Part shown: in pieces, positions 50,586 to 59,978 of the stretch | Layout of the letters: every line of letters begins with the position of its first letter | Position numbering within the stretch: the first letter of the stretch is position 1 | NCBI RefSeq assembly: GCF_001428245.1 | Contig: NZ_LMRV01000001.1 | Location: 156,600-220,599 of the forward strand | Origin: Paenibacillus sp. Soil522 | GTDB lineage: Bacteria > Bacillota > Bacilli > Paenibacillales > Paenibacillaceae | Length of the DNA: 64,000 nucleotides | Reading direction: 5' to 3' | Position numbers and translations under genes: made by a program | The notes under the pieces: generated by a model | What the model was told of the DNA's origin: nothing | What the model saw: only the letters and a program-made list of their open reading frames with translations | The model's database searches: none

Positions 50586-52244
50586 ATGAAGGATAAACAT
50601 TCAGACCATGATCATGAACATGAACATGATCAAGGGCAAGAGACAATGTCTTCTTTTTCGGAGGTTTACGGGGAGCAGCAGCAAGAGGAATCGGGAGTGG
50701 CGTTAAATGAAGCGTCATTCGTTCGTACGAATAAGAGACAAAGGATCGGGAGTGGCGTTTCAGAGACTGCCCGGAAGGAGGAGAAATCACCGATTCCCGA
50801 TCACTTGGATACCGTGCTCGATCGATTGGAGAAAGAGATTGGCTATAAAACAAGCTTTGACGTGGTCGTAAGAGAGATGACGTTTGGCGAAAAGCGTACG
50901 GCCATGCTTTGTATGAACGGTTTGGCGAAGGACAGTATTCTGACTGAGGTACTCAAGCGGCTGACTTTCCTGCAGCCGGAGGATCTGTCAGCTCACGCGT
51001 TTCATTCTTTCCTTGATTTGTACGTGCCTGCCGCTCAGGTATCGAAAGAAGATGACTGGAACAATATGCTGATTGCTGTGTTATCTGGAGGAACGGCTTT
51101 GTTTATCGATGGCGAGTCAAGCGTCGTCATGATCGATGCCAAAGCTTTTCCAGCACGCGGTCCGGAGGAGCCGTCACTCGAGAAGGTCGTTCGCGGAAGC
51201 AGAGACGGCTTCGTGGAAACGTTGATGGTTAATGTATCGCTTGTTCGCAGACGCTTGCGTGACCCGCAGCTCCGTTATGAAATTGTACGGGTGGGTGAGA
51301 GAACGCAAACGGATGTATGTATCGCTTATATCAATGACATCGTTGATAAAGAGCTGCTCAAATCGGTTAAGGAAAAAATTTCGATGGTAAAGATCGACGG
51401 CTTGCCGCTTGCAGACAAGCAGCTCGAGGAGGCTACCGTAAAGCGGGGCTGGAGTCCGTTCCCGCTTGTCCGCTATACAGAGAGGCCCGATACGGTAGCT
51501 TCCCAACTGCTGGAAGGCTATGTGGCGGTATTCGTTGATACATCACCAAGCGTCATGACGCTTCCGACAACATATACGGATCTCATGCAGCATGCTGAGG
51601 AAAATCGTCAGACGCCGTTTATTGGCACCTATTTGCGATGGGTGAGATTTCTCGGTATTTTTGCTTCGCTGTTTATGCTGCCTCTATGGCTGCTATTCGT
51701 TATGCATCCTGAATTGAAGCCGCCGGCGCTCGAATTTTTGGGACCTAACAAAACGGGTAAACTGCCGCTGGTCGTACAGTTTCTGCTTGCAGAGATCGGC
51801 GTCGATTTGCTGAGGATGGCGTCGGTACATACGCCAAGCTCACTCGCAACAGCAATGTCGCTCGTTGCAGCGATTTTAATTGGTGATATTGCGGTACAAA
51901 CCGGTATTTTTGTGAATGAAGTTATTTTGTATATGGCCGTTGCCGCAATCGGAATGTTCACGACTCCGAGCTATGAGCTGGGCTTGGCTAATCGAATCGT
52001 CCGGCTTATTCTTATCGTTTCGGTTGCGGCGTTTAGCGTCTCTGGTTTCGTTATTGCCACAACTGTAATTATGCTGATGCTGGTCATGGAGCGTTCATTC
52101 AACCGGCCGTACTTGTGGCCGATCATCCCCTTTGATATGAAAGCGCTGTGGAGCATTATCATCCGTCAGCCGGTGCTCTACAACCGGACACGTCCCAATA
52201 TTTTGAAGGCGCAGCAGATCGATAAGATGCCAAAAACGGAGTAG
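50586..52244 (+). CDS. spoVAF: Stage V sporulation protein AF (GerA-like)
   Basis: A 552-residue protein of the GerA germinant-receptor A-subunit family: a large hydrophilic N-terminal part (to about 350) with ILTEVLKRL and RGPEEPSLEKVVRGSRDGFVETL, typical of the family, then five to six membrane helices (355-505). Position directly before lysA identifies it as SpoVAF rather than a GerA operon protein. The first 30 residues are unusually His/Asp/Glu-rich (HSDHDHEHEHDQ), suggesting metal binding, and it is about 60 residues longer than the B. subtilis protein. GAGGTGAAGG precedes ATG 50586. Confidence 0.92.
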   Translation: MKDKHSDHDHEHEHDQGQETMSSFSEVYGEQQQEESGVALNEASFVRTNKRQRIGSGVSETARKEEKSPIPDHLDTVLDRLEKEIGYKTSFDVVVREMTFGEKRTAMLCMNGLAKDSILTEVLKRLTFLQPEDLSAHAFHSFLDLYVPAAQVSKEDDWNNMLIAVLSGGTALFIDGESSVVMIDAKAFPARGPEEPSLEKVVRGSRDGFVETLMVNVSLVRRRLRDPQLRYEIVRVGERTQTDVCIAYINDIVDKELLKSVKEKISMVKIDGLPLADKQLEEATVKRGWSPFPLVRYTERPDTVASQLLEGYVAVFVDTSPSVMTLPTTYTDLMQHAEENRQTPFIGTYLRWVRFLGIFASLFMLPLWLLFVMHPELKPPALEFLGPNKTGKLPLVVQFLLAEIGVDLLRMASVHTPSSLATAMSLVAAILIGDIAVQTGIFVNEVILYMAVAAIGMFTTPSYELGLANRIVRLILIVSVAAFSVSGFVIATTVIMLMLVMERSFNRPYLWPIIPFDMKALWSIIIRQPVLYNRTRPNILKAQQIDKMPKTE

Positions 52245-52335
52245 ATTCATAAAATGCAAATGAAATGTGAATTTATCCATTTCGTAGAGCGGGTAGATTG
52301 CGTTATACTATTGCTATTGATGCAAATTCTATCCG

Positions 52336-52357
52336 TTCTATCTGCATGCAGATAGAA
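52336..52357. promoter_or_regulatory. Perfect 22-bp palindrome upstream of lysA (candidate operator)
   Basis: Perfect inverted repeat with arms TTCTATCTGCA / TGCAGATAGAA, no gap, 19 bases before the lysA start. A TATACT at 52304-52309 could be the promoter -10. It has no T run, so an operator or leader hairpin is more likely than a terminator. Confidence 0.65.
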
Positions 52358-52375
52358 GAAAGCTGAGGGGAAACT

Positions 52376-53707
52376 ATGTACCTGCATGGAACTAGTAATA
52401 TTAACGCAAATGGACATTTGGAAATTGGCGGCTGCGATGTAGCTGATTTGGCTGCACAGTTTGGCACGCCACTATATATTGTGGACGAGGCTCTTGTACG
52501 TCAACGTGCGAGCGAGTACATTGAAGCTTTCAAAGCTTCCGGACTTCGCTTCCAGGTCGCTTACGCCAGCAAAGCGTTCAGCGTAATGGCAATGTGCGCG
52601 ATCGCTGAGCAAGAGGGGCTTTCCCTTGACGTTGTATCCGACGGCGAGCTTTATACGGCTATGCAAGCTGGCTTCCCGGCTGAACGCATTCACTTCCACG
52701 GCAACAACAAAACGCCTGAAGAAATCAACATGGCGCTGGATGCAGGCATCGGCTGCTTCGTTGTTGACAATTTTTCCGAGCTGCAGCTTTTAAACGCGCT
52801 TGCAGGCGACAAAGGCAAGAAAGTGAATATTTTGCTTCGTATTACGCCAGGTGTCGAAGCTCATACACATGATTACATCTCGACTGGCCAACAGGATTCA
52901 AAGTTTGGCTTTGACCTTGGCAATGGCGCAGCGAAACAAGCTATTCAAGAAGCTCTAGCTTTGCCTAACCTCGTTATTTTGGGCGTGCATTCCCATATTG
53001 GTTCGCAAATTTTCGAGGTTGAAGGCTTCCGTATGGCAGTGGACAAGGTAGCTGATTTCGCTGTTGAAATCCGTAACGAGCTTGACCTGACGTTTAAAGT
53101 AATCAATCTTGGCGGCGGCTTCGGCATTCGTTATGTAGAAGGGGATACTCCACTTCCGATTAGTGAATATGTAGCGGCAATTACCGGCGCGATTATTACG
53201 AATTTTACAAAAGCAGAATTCCCGCTTCCTGAAATTTGGGTAGAGCCCGGCCGCAGTATGGTTGGTGATGCAGGAACTACTTTGTACACTGTCGGTACTA
53301 GCAAACATATCCCGGGCGTCCGCAAATACATCGCGGTTGACGGCGGCATGACGGACAACCCTCGCCCTGCGCTTTACCAATCGAAATATGAGGCGGTACT
53401 GGCTAATCGTGCGAATGATCCTGCAGAAGAAACGGTTTCTATCGCGGGAAAATGCTGCGAGAGCGGCGATATGCTTATTTGGGACTTGGAATTGCCTAAA
53501 GCTGAGAAAGGCGACTTGCTTGCTGTTTTCTGTACAGGTGCTTATAATTATGCAATGGCGAGCAACTATAACCGCATTCGTCGTCCGGCTGTCGTTTTTG
53601 TAAAAGACGGGCATGCTGACCTTGCAGTTAAGCGTGAATCGCTTGAAAATATCGTATGTAATGACGTCATTCCGGCTAGACTTCAAAAATCACCGCTTGC
53701 GAAATAA
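52376..53707 (+). CDS. lysA: Diaminopimelate decarboxylase
   Basis: PLP-dependent decarboxylation of meso-diaminopimelate to lysine, the last lysine step. The 443-residue protein has the PLP lysine K66 (VAYASKAFSV), the HIGSQIFEVEGF and LGGGFGIRYVEGD phosphate-binding motifs, EPGRSMVGDAG, and the C-terminal CCESGDML with the active-site Cys. ATG 52376 follows GAGGGG. The spoVAF-lysA-ppiB-rib order matches Bacillus. The palindrome just upstream may regulate it. Confidence 0.96.
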   Translation: MYLHGTSNINANGHLEIGGCDVADLAAQFGTPLYIVDEALVRQRASEYIEAFKASGLRFQVAYASKAFSVMAMCAIAEQEGLSLDVVSDGELYTAMQAGFPAERIHFHGNNKTPEEINMALDAGIGCFVVDNFSELQLLNALAGDKGKKVNILLRITPGVEAHTHDYISTGQQDSKFGFDLGNGAAKQAIQEALALPNLVILGVHSHIGSQIFEVEGFRMAVDKVADFAVEIRNELDLTFKVINLGGGFGIRYVEGDTPLPISEYVAAITGAIITNFTKAEFPLPEIWVEPGRSMVGDAGTTLYTVGTSKHIPGVRKYIAVDGGMTDNPRPALYQSKYEAVLANRANDPAEETVSIAGKCCESGDMLIWDLELPKAEKGDLLAVFCTGAYNYAMASNYNRIRRPAVVFVKDGHADLAVKRESLENIVCNDVIPARLQKSPLAK

Positions 53708-53760
53708 GGGTGATATTGGTAACGTAGTCTTATCTGGATAAAAGAAAGGTAGATGCAGCA

Positions 53761-54192
53761 ATGGCAAAACAAGCAAAAATCACACTAGCAAACGGCGGAG
53801 AGGTTCTAATCGATCTATTCGATCAAGACGCGCCAAACACAGTAGCAAACTTTGAGAAGCTTGCTAACGAAGGCTTCTACAACGGTCTTACGTTCCACCG
53901 CGTGATCCCGGGCTTCGTCGCACAAGGCGGATGTCCGAAGGGTAATGGTACAGGCGGTCCCGGCTACACAATCAATTGTGAAATTAACCCGAACAAGCAT
54001 GAGCGCGGTACGCTAGCAATGGCACATGCTGGCCGCAACACAGGCGGCAGCCAGTTCTATATCGGCTACGCTCCACAGCCGCATTTGGATGGCGGACATA
54101 CTGTTTTCGGAAAAGTATCGAAGGGTATGGAGTTTGTTGATGCTTTCAAAGGCGGAGACAAAATGGAAAAGGTTGAAGTTGAATCGATTTAG
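53761..54192 (+). CDS. ppiB: Cyclophilin-type peptidyl-prolyl isomerase PpiB
   Basis: Cytoplasmic prolyl cis-trans isomerase. The 143-residue cyclophilin has [24 protein letters not shown] with the catalytic Arg, [15 protein letters not shown], and [20 protein letters not shown]. No signal sequence. ATG 53761 follows AAAGGTAG. Stands alone between lysA and the FMN riboswitch. Confidence 0.96.
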   Translation: MAKQAKITLANGGEVLIDLFDQDAPNTVANFEKLANEGFYNGLTFHRVIPGFVAQGGCPKGNGTGGPGYTINCEINPNKHERGTLAMAHAGRNTGGSQFYIGYAPQPHLDGGHTVFGKVSKGMEFVDAFKGGDKMEKVEVESI

Positions 54193-54228
54193 TGTTAAGA
54201 TACTAACTATAATTATGTAAGTGCAGCT

Positions 54229-54440
54229 TTCCTTCGGGGTCAGGTGAAATTCCTAACCGGCGGTGATCGGGAAGGTACAGTCATATCGGATAACCGGTGC
54301 CTGTGCCTCTCGTCAGTCCGTGACCCGGGCTAATGAGCTTTTTCTATTCGTATTATTGCGTATAGAAGCGATTTAGAACGGTGGACCTGGTGCAAATCCG
54401 GGACCGACAGTATAGTCTGGATGGGAGAAGGAGATGCTTC
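54229..54440 (+). ncRNA. FMN riboswitch (RFN element)
   Basis: The leader of the rib operon carries the conserved RFN blocks in order: TTCGGGGTCAGGTGAAATTCC, AACCGGCGGTGAT, CAGTCCGTGACCCG, GGTGGACCTGGTGCAAATCCGGGACCGACAGTATAGTCTGGATGGGAGAAGG in part. FMN binding favours the terminator that follows, shutting down riboflavin synthesis. A TATAAT at 54208-54213 is a likely -10 for the transcript. Confidence 0.96.
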
Positions 54441-54615
54441 GACAGCTATAATATTCAGCTTATTTTGTGTGTGTTTTATTTCACATGCAAAGTAGGTTTG
54501 TTTCTTTAGCGTATTTTACAAACCGTATTCGCATGATTTGCGAAAAGGCATGTAGTCGGCAATTAAAACCGACAACGCCGATCGGTTTTGTCGTAGTTCT
54601 CAAATTCTTTTTCGT

Positions 54616-54653
54616 CACCCCTGTCGGATCGTATGCCGATAGGGGTGTTTTTT
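54616..54653 (+). terminator. Riboswitch-controlled terminator overlapping the ribD ribosome site
   Basis: CACCCCTGTCGG / CCGATAGGGGTG stem (one mismatch) followed by T6. The 3' arm contains AGGGGTG, which is also the only good ribosome site for ribD, ten bases before GTG 54658. The hairpin can therefore both terminate transcription and hide the ribosome site. Confidence 0.9.
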
Positions 54654-54657
54654 GTAC

Positions 54658-55761
54658 GTGGATATTTTAAACGACGAGTATTACATGCGGTTAGCGTTAG
54701 AAATGGCTTCTAAAGCTTCCGGCCAAACAGGAATCAATCCTGTCGTCGGATGTGTCGTGGTGAAGGATGGACGAATAATCGGAATTGGCACGCATTTAAA
54801 GCGCGGTACCGGACACGCTGAAGTGCATGCCCTTCAGATGGCAGGGGACGAAGCGGCAGGCGCTACCGTGTATGTAACATTAGAGCCGTGCAGTCATTTC
54901 GGCAAAACGCCTCCCTGCTGCGAGCGCATCATCGCTGCGAAAGCGGCGAGGGTAGTGGTTGCAAGCGGTGATCCGAATCCAGAAGTGTCAGGCCGGGGTA
55001 TCGCCAGGCTGCGCGAAGAGGGAATTGACGTTGCCGTAGGCGTGCTTGAACAGCAGTCCCAGCAAATGAACGAAAAATTCAATAAGTATATAACGACAAG
55101 GCTTCCCTTCGTTACCTTAAAAACCGCTAGCACGCTTGATGGTAAAATCGCAACCCGGACTGGTGATAGCCGCTGGGTGACAGGTACAGCGGCGCGCGAG
55201 CAGGTACATACACTGCGCCATCAGCACGAAGCGATTATGGTTGGAATCGGTACGGTGCTTGCAGATGATCCGTTATTGAATACGCGGGCATCCGTTCCGG
55301 CCATCGATCCGGTCCGAATTATCGTAGATTCGAAGCTTCGATTGCCGCTGAATGCAAGGGTAGTTACCGATCGAACGGCACGGACCATTGTATTAACCTC
55401 CAGTGAGGCAAGCGAGGATAGACGTCAAGCTTTAGAGGCTGCGGGCATTGAAGTTGTCACTTGCGGGATTGGGGCGAGGGTGGATCTAAGTGACGGGATG
55501 AAGAAGCTCGGAGAGCTTGAGATCGGTTCGATCCTTCTCGAGGGCGGCGGACAATTGAACGGTGCGATGCTGGAGGCATATCTTATCGATAAAATTGTAC
55601 TCTACTATGCAGCCAAGATTATCGGGGGAACTGAAGCGCCGGGAACGTTTACTTTCGCTGGAATCGAGAAAATGGCAGATGCGGTCCAGCTGGAACGCGT
55701 AAATGTGGAAATGGCCGGCGAAGACATTTGCGTCTCCGGCTATCCTGTTTACGAGAGGTAA
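54658..55761 (+). CDS. ribD: Bifunctional riboflavin deaminase/reductase RibD
   Basis: Catalyses deamination and reduction of the pyrimidine intermediate in riboflavin synthesis. The 367-residue protein has a zinc deaminase domain (HAEVHALQMAG with His/Glu, LEPCSHFGKTPPCCERI with the Cys ligands) and a C-terminal reductase domain (LKTASTLDGKIATRTGDSRWVTG, SILLEGGGQLNGAML). I start at GTG 54658 (MDILNDEYYMRLAL), matching the family start; TTG 54652 is too near the ribosome site. First gene of the rib operon. Confidence 0.95.
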   Translation: MDILNDEYYMRLALEMASKASGQTGINPVVGCVVVKDGRIIGIGTHLKRGTGHAEVHALQMAGDEAAGATVYVTLEPCSHFGKTPPCCERIIAAKAARVVVASGDPNPEVSGRGIARLREEGIDVAVGVLEQQSQQMNEKFNKYITTRLPFVTLKTASTLDGKIATRTGDSRWVTGTAAREQVHTLRHQHEAIMVGIGTVLADDPLLNTRASVPAIDPVRIIVDSKLRLPLNARVVTDRTARTIVLTSSEASEDRRQALEAAGIEVVTCGIGARVDLSDGMKKLGELEIGSILLEGGGQLNGAMLEAYLIDKIVLYYAAKIIGGTEAPGTFTFAGIEKMADAVQLERVNVEMAGEDICVSGYPVYER

Positions 55762-55812
55762 GGAGCGCTAGAGGGTAATTAGGTTTTGTTTATGAAGCAG
55801 ATTTACGGTCAC

Positions 55813-55900
55813 AAACCTTGGTTTATGCTTACGAAGTAGGTTTTGCATTGGCAAAACCTTGGTTTATGCTTACGAAGTAGGTTTTGCATTCGCAAAACCT
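55813..55900 (+). repeat. Tandem 41-bp hairpin repeat in the ribD-ribE spacer
   Basis: Two copies of a 41-base unit (55813-55853 and 55854-55894) differ at one base. Each contains a hairpin, AGGTTTTGC / GCAAAACCT around a 4-base loop (55838-55859 and 55879-55900), and the third unit begins AAACCTT before running into the ribE ribosome site. A degenerate unit may precede them (about 55781-55812). The only base that differs lies in the loop or adjoining it. Confidence 0.9.
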
Positions 55901-55915
55901 TTAGGGAGGAAGCCC

Positions 55916-56575
55916 ATGTTTACCGGATTAGTGGAAGAAGTGGGGAAAATGAAAGGGATAACGAAGCAGGGCGAGGCGATGCGTCTAGTCATTGGGGCAA
56001 CCCATGTTACGGATGGCGTAAAGCTTGGAGACAGCATATCAGTTAACGGCGTATGCCTTACAGTTACGTCGTTTGACAAAGCTTCATTCTCTGCAGACGT
56101 GATGCCTGAAACGTTTCGCAAATCCAATCTTCACCAGCTCCGTGCAGGTGAACGAGTGAATTTAGAGCGTGCGATACAGGCGGGCGGGCGGTTTGGCGGT
56201 CATATCGTACAGGGTCATGTTGATGGCACTGGAAAAATAGTAAACCGGGAAACGGACGCCAATGCTGTTGTCTATAAGGTTCAGTTAGACGACGCAGACA
56301 TGCTCCGCTACGTCATTCCGAAAGGCTCCATTACAATAGACGGCATCAGTCTTACTGTGGTAGACACAGCAGTACAATCCTTTTCCGTATCGATCATTCC
56401 GCACACCCTTGATGAAACCGCCCTACAACATAAGTATGCGGGCGACACTGTTAATATCGAATGTGACGTTATCGGCAAATACGTTGATCATCTGCTGCAA
56501 TTTAAAAGACCAGAAACTGCACAGGCAGGTTCTAAGTTGACAACATCATTTCTTATGGAAAATGGATTCTTATAA
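55916..56575 (+). CDS. ribE: Riboflavin synthase alpha subunit
   Basis: Dismutates two molecules of 6,7-dimethyl-8-ribityllumazine to riboflavin. The 219-residue protein has the family start MFTGLVEEVG and two lumazine-binding repeats: SVNGVCLTVTSF ... GGRFGGHIVQGHVDGTG and TIDGISLTVVD. I start at ATG 55916 behind AGGGAGGAAG; 19 upstream in-frame codons are made of the tandem repeat. The 154-base repeat copy B follows. Confidence 0.95.
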   Translation: MFTGLVEEVGKMKGITKQGEAMRLVIGATHVTDGVKLGDSISVNGVCLTVTSFDKASFSADVMPETFRKSNLHQLRAGERVNLERAIQAGGRFGGHIVQGHVDGTGKIVNRETDANAVVYKVQLDDADMLRYVIPKGSITIDGISLTVVDTAVQSFSVSIIPHTLDETALQHKYAGDTVNIECDVIGKYVDHLLQFKRPETAQAGSKLTTSFLMENGFL

Positions 56576-56609
56576 ATTTTTATATTAATTTATTTTAAAC
56601 CATCATCAA

Positions 56610-56763
56610 GCGTGTCCCGCAGGGACGAAAGCGATCCTACACAGTACCAGCTCACAACCGCCTCAGCCTCTCTCACGTCAGTCCAATTGCATGTGTCCAG
56701 AGGACGCAGTCCTTGGGGCCCTCCCTTGGAAGGGAGGATTTGGGTGGGTTCGAAAAGCCTTTA
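56610..56763 (+). repeat. Dispersed intergenic repeat, copy B
   Basis: Second copy of the element at 36895-37049, same orientation, within the ribE-ribBA spacer. GTCCC-GCA-GGGAC and CCCTCCCTT-GG-AAGGGAGG (56719-56737) hairpins are preserved. Beyond its right end lies a 10-base direct repeat TTGGTTGTCA (56768-56777 and 56780-56789) just before the ribBA ribosome site. Confidence 0.85.
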
Positions 56764-56807
56764 AGGTTTGGTTGTCACATTGGTTGTCATAAAGGAGGGA
56801 ATCCCAA

Positions 56808-58043
56808 ATGGAACAAACAGATAAAATCCCATTTGATAAAATCGAAGATGCGCTTCATGATCTTAAGCTTGGGAAGCCGGTTATTGTCGTGGACGACGAG
56901 GATCGGGAAAATGAGGGTGATCTTATTGCGCTAGCGGATCAAACGACGCCAGAGATCATTAATTTCATGATCTCGGAGGCACGCGGCCTCGTGTGCGTTC
57001 CAATCACGCAGGAGCGTGCCGAACAGCTTGATCTGCCGCCAATGGTTACGCATAATACCGATTATCATGGAACGGCATTTACCGTATCGGTCGATTATGT
57101 GGGAACGACAACCGGCATTTCCGCATTTGAGCGCTCGGAAACGGTCAAAGCGCTTATTGATCCTACAACTAAAGCATCGGATTTCCGCAGACCCGGCCAC
57201 ATTTTCCCGCTTATAGCAAGGTCGGGAGGAGTTCTTCGCCGCGCAGGCCATACCGAAGCGGCAATCGATCTCGCCGTTATGTGCGGCTCGACTCCGGCTG
57301 CGACAATTTGCGAAATCATTAACGAAAACGGGACGATGGCACGTTTGCCTGATCTGCTCGTCTTTAAGGAAAAGCACAACCTGAAGCTCATCACGATTCA
57401 AGATTTGATCCAGTACCGCAATGCGATGGAAAAGCTTGTAGAGCGTGCAGTTGATGTAAAGCTTCCAACTGATTTTGGTACATTCCGCGCGATTGCATAC
57501 ACGAACTTCGTTGACAACAAGGAGCATATCGCGCTTGTTAAAGGCGAAATCGATCCTGAACGTCCGGTGCTCGTGCGCGTTCATTCCGAATGCCTTACAG
57601 GAGATGTCTTCCATTCACACCGCTGCGATTGCGGCCCGCAGCTTGAAGCGGCGCTGAAGCAAATTGAAGTGGAAGGAAGCGGCATTCTTCTTTATATGCG
57701 TCAAGAAGGAAGAGGTATCGGTCTTATTAACAAATTAAAAGCTTATGAGCTTCAAGAGCAAGGACTGGATACGGTAGACGCAAATTTAAAGCTTGGCTTT
57801 CCAGCCGATTTACGCGATTATGGAATAGGCGCGCAAATTTTAAAGGATCTTGGCGTTCGCCAAATGCGTTTGCTTACGAACAATCCTCGTAAGATTAAAG
57901 GTCTAGAAGGTTATGGGCTGGAGGTTGTAGAGCGCGTACCGATCCAAATGGATGCAAACGAGGACAATAAAAGCTATCTGCGTACGAAGAAATCGAAGCT
58001 TGGACATTTGCTCCGCTTTGAAGATATTGATTATATCATTTAA
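56808..58043 (+). CDS. ribBA: Bifunctional DHBP synthase / GTP cyclohydrolase II
   Basis: Supplies both precursors of riboflavin. Residues 1-200 are 3,4-dihydroxy-2-butanone-4-phosphate synthase ([46 protein letters not shown]); residues about 205-400 are GTP cyclohydrolase II with the zinc cysteines in [21 protein letters not shown] and RQEGRGIGL. The 411 residues are slightly more than in B. subtilis (398). ATG 56808 follows AAAGGAGGG. Third gene of the operon. Confidence 0.97.
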   Translation: MEQTDKIPFDKIEDALHDLKLGKPVIVVDDEDRENEGDLIALADQTTPEIINFMISEARGLVCVPITQERAEQLDLPPMVTHNTDYHGTAFTVSVDYVGTTTGISAFERSETVKALIDPTTKASDFRRPGHIFPLIARSGGVLRRAGHTEAAIDLAVMCGSTPAATICEIINENGTMARLPDLLVFKEKHNLKLITIQDLIQYRNAMEKLVERAVDVKLPTDFGTFRAIAYTNFVDNKEHIALVKGEIDPERPVLVRVHSECLTGDVFHSHRCDCGPQLEAALKQIEVEGSGILLYMRQEGRGIGLINKLKAYELQEQGLDTVDANLKLGFPADLRDYGIGAQILKDLGVRQMRLLTNNPRKIKGLEGYGLEVVERVPIQMDANEDNKSYLRTKKSKLGHLLRFEDIDYII

Positions 58044-58066
58044 AATAACGGAAGGAAGATGATAAA

Positions 58067-58537
58067 ATGGCACGTATTTATGAGGGACATTTAGTATCGG
58101 AAGGTTTAAAATATGGAGTAGTAGTAGGCCGTTTCAATGAGTTTATTTCAAGCAAGCTGCTTGGAGGCGCGCTGGATGCATTTAAACGTCATGGCGCACA
58201 GGATTCTGACGTTGATGTAGCATGGGTACCAGGAGCATTCGAAATTCCGTTAATCGCACAAAAAATGGCTGAGAGCGGCAAGTACGATGCGGTTATTACT
58301 CTTGGCGCCGTTATTCGCGGATCAACTCCGCATTTTGATTATGTTTGCAACGAAGCGGCCAAGGGTGTAGCGGCAATCGCATTAAAAACAGGTATCCCGA
58401 CTATTTTCGGCGTACTGACAGTTGATTCGATTGAACAAGCGATTGAGCGTGCCGGTACGAAAGCCGGCAATAAAGGGTATGAAGCAGCAGCTAGTGCAAT
58501 AGAAATGGCGAACTTGTCGAAGCAATTGCAAGGCTAA
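58067..58537 (+). CDS. ribH: 6,7-dimethyl-8-ribityllumazine synthase
   Basis: Forms the lumazine precursor and assembles into an icosahedral shell in Bacillus. The 156-residue protein has [53 protein letters not shown] with the catalytic His region and [19 protein letters not shown] 58067 follows GGAAGGAAG. Last gene of the rib operon; only 35 bases separate it from scpA and no terminator is seen, so read-through is possible. Confidence 0.97.
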   Translation: MARIYEGHLVSEGLKYGVVVGRFNEFISSKLLGGALDAFKRHGAQDSDVDVAWVPGAFEIPLIAQKMAESGKYDAVITLGAVIRGSTPHFDYVCNEAAKGVAAIALKTGIPTIFGVLTVDSIEQAIERAGTKAGNKGYEAAASAIEMANLSKQLQG

Positions 58538-58572
58538 GCTGCAGAGATAAGGCTAGGCGGGAGGAATAGTAA

Positions 58573-59352
58573 GTGTCGGTGCTTTATAAGCTGGATACTT
58601 TTGAAGGGCCGCTTGATCTATTGCTTCACTTGATCGACAAAGCCGAAATCGATATCCATGAAGTATCTATCAGCGAGATTACTATACAATATATGGATTA
58701 CTTGCATGCGATGAAGGAGCTGGAGCTTGAAGTCACTAGTGAGTTTCTAGTCATGGCGGCAACCCTCTTGGCGATAAAGAGCAAGCAGCTTCTTCCAAAG
58801 CCTCCCGTATTTGAGGATGATTACGAGGATTGGCCGGATGACGGATTAGATCCGCGCGATGAGCTCATCCAGAAGCTCGTAGAATACCGGAAATTCAAGC
58901 AAATTGCCGAGCAGCTGCGCGAGAAGGAATTCGAGCGCAGCCTTGTCTTTTCGCGGGAGCCGGAGGATATGACGCCATTCATGAAGCAGGAGAAGGTTAA
59001 TCCGGTCGAAGGTATTCATCTATCGGATTTAATCGTTGCCTTTCAGAAGGCGCTGCGCCGAGCGGCAAGACGAAATATCGTTGCAACGGTACATCGCGAC
59101 GAAATCTCAGTCAAGGACCGGATTCGCGATATTGTCGATGTGCTGAAGCAATTTGAAACGGTTCGTTTTTCGCGGCTTATTCGTGAAAATATGGACAGGC
59201 ACGAAATCGTGGTTACTTTTCTAGCCATTCTGGAGCTAATGAAAATGAAGCATATTCGTTGCTTTCAGCATCAGTTGTTTGACGACATCGTCATTCATTG
59301 GAGAGGAGAGTCGCCGCAAATTGGATTATCCGAAATTGAAGACAATTATTGA
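58573..59352 (+). CDS. scpA: Segregation and condensation protein A
   Basis: Kleisin subunit of the SMC-ScpA-ScpB condensin. The 259-residue protein has the N-terminal kleisin domain ([29 protein letters not shown]), a linker, and the C-terminal winged helix ([27 protein letters not shown]). It starts at GTG 58573 behind GGGAGG. It overlaps scpB by 32 bases. Confidence 0.96.
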   Translation: MSVLYKLDTFEGPLDLLLHLIDKAEIDIHEVSISEITIQYMDYLHAMKELELEVTSEFLVMAATLLAIKSKQLLPKPPVFEDDYEDWPDDGLDPRDELIQKLVEYRKFKQIAEQLREKEFERSLVFSREPEDMTPFMKQEKVNPVEGIHLSDLIVAFQKALRRAARRNIVATVHRDEISVKDRIRDIVDVLKQFETVRFSRLIRENMDRHEIVVTFLAILELMKMKHIRCFQHQLFDDIVIHWRGESPQIGLSEIEDNY

Positions 59353-59923
59353 GGGCCTGCTGTTCATGGCAGGCGATGAGGGGTTGACGAAGCGTCAGCT
59401 CGCCGACATTTTAGAGCTTGATGCCGATCTAGCCTCCGATTTGGTATACGATTTGCAGCGTGACTTGGAGCGCGAGGGGCGCGGTATTCAAATTGCGGAG
59501 GTTGCAGCTTCGTATCGGCTGACGACACATTTGGAGCATGCGCCTTATTTTGAACGAATGGCCTATACGCCAACGCGCTCACAGCTCTCTCAAGCGGCTT
59601 TAGAAACGCTGTCCATCGTCGCCTACCGTCAGCCGATAACTCGAATATCGATCGAAGAGATTCGCGGCGTTAAGAGCGACAGAGCTATTCAATCACTCGT
59701 ATCCAAGGATTTGATCGAGGAGGTCGGCCGCGCCGAGCAGATTGGCAGGCCAATTTTGTACGGAACAACAAAATCATTTTTAGATTATTTTGGATTACCG
59801 TCAATTAAAGAGCTGCCGGAGCCGGGAAATGTTGATATCGATGATGCGCTGGAGGAACAGACACAGATGCTGTTCGAGCGGCTGGACGGCCAGCAGATGA
59901 CAATTGAAGAAATTAAGGAATGA
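59321..59923 (+). CDS. scpB: Segregation and condensation protein B
   Basis: Dimeric winged-helix (kite) protein binding ScpA in the condensin complex. The 200-residue protein has [52 protein letters not shown] and [19 protein letters not shown] start at TTG 59321 ([10 protein letters not shown]) ten bases after GGAGAGGAG; in-frame codons further upstream lie deeper in scpA without a ribosome site. Confidence 0.95.
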   Translation: MDYPKLKTIIEGLLFMAGDEGLTKRQLADILELDADLASDLVYDLQRDLEREGRGIQIAEVAASYRLTTHLEHAPYFERMAYTPTRSQLSQAALETLSIVAYRQPITRISIEEIRGVKSDRAIQSLVSKDLIEEVGRAEQIGRPILYGTTKSFLDYFGLPSIKELPEPGNVDIDDALEEQTQMLFERLDGQQMTIEEIKE

Positions 59924-59978
59924 GATTTGACCGCCGGGTCATACTATATTCAACCCATATTAGGGAAACGGAGGAAGC

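Noticed and set aside
52955..53686. 243-codon minus-strand frame opposite lysA
   Set aside because: Shadow of lysA codon structure without ribosome site or recognisable domain.
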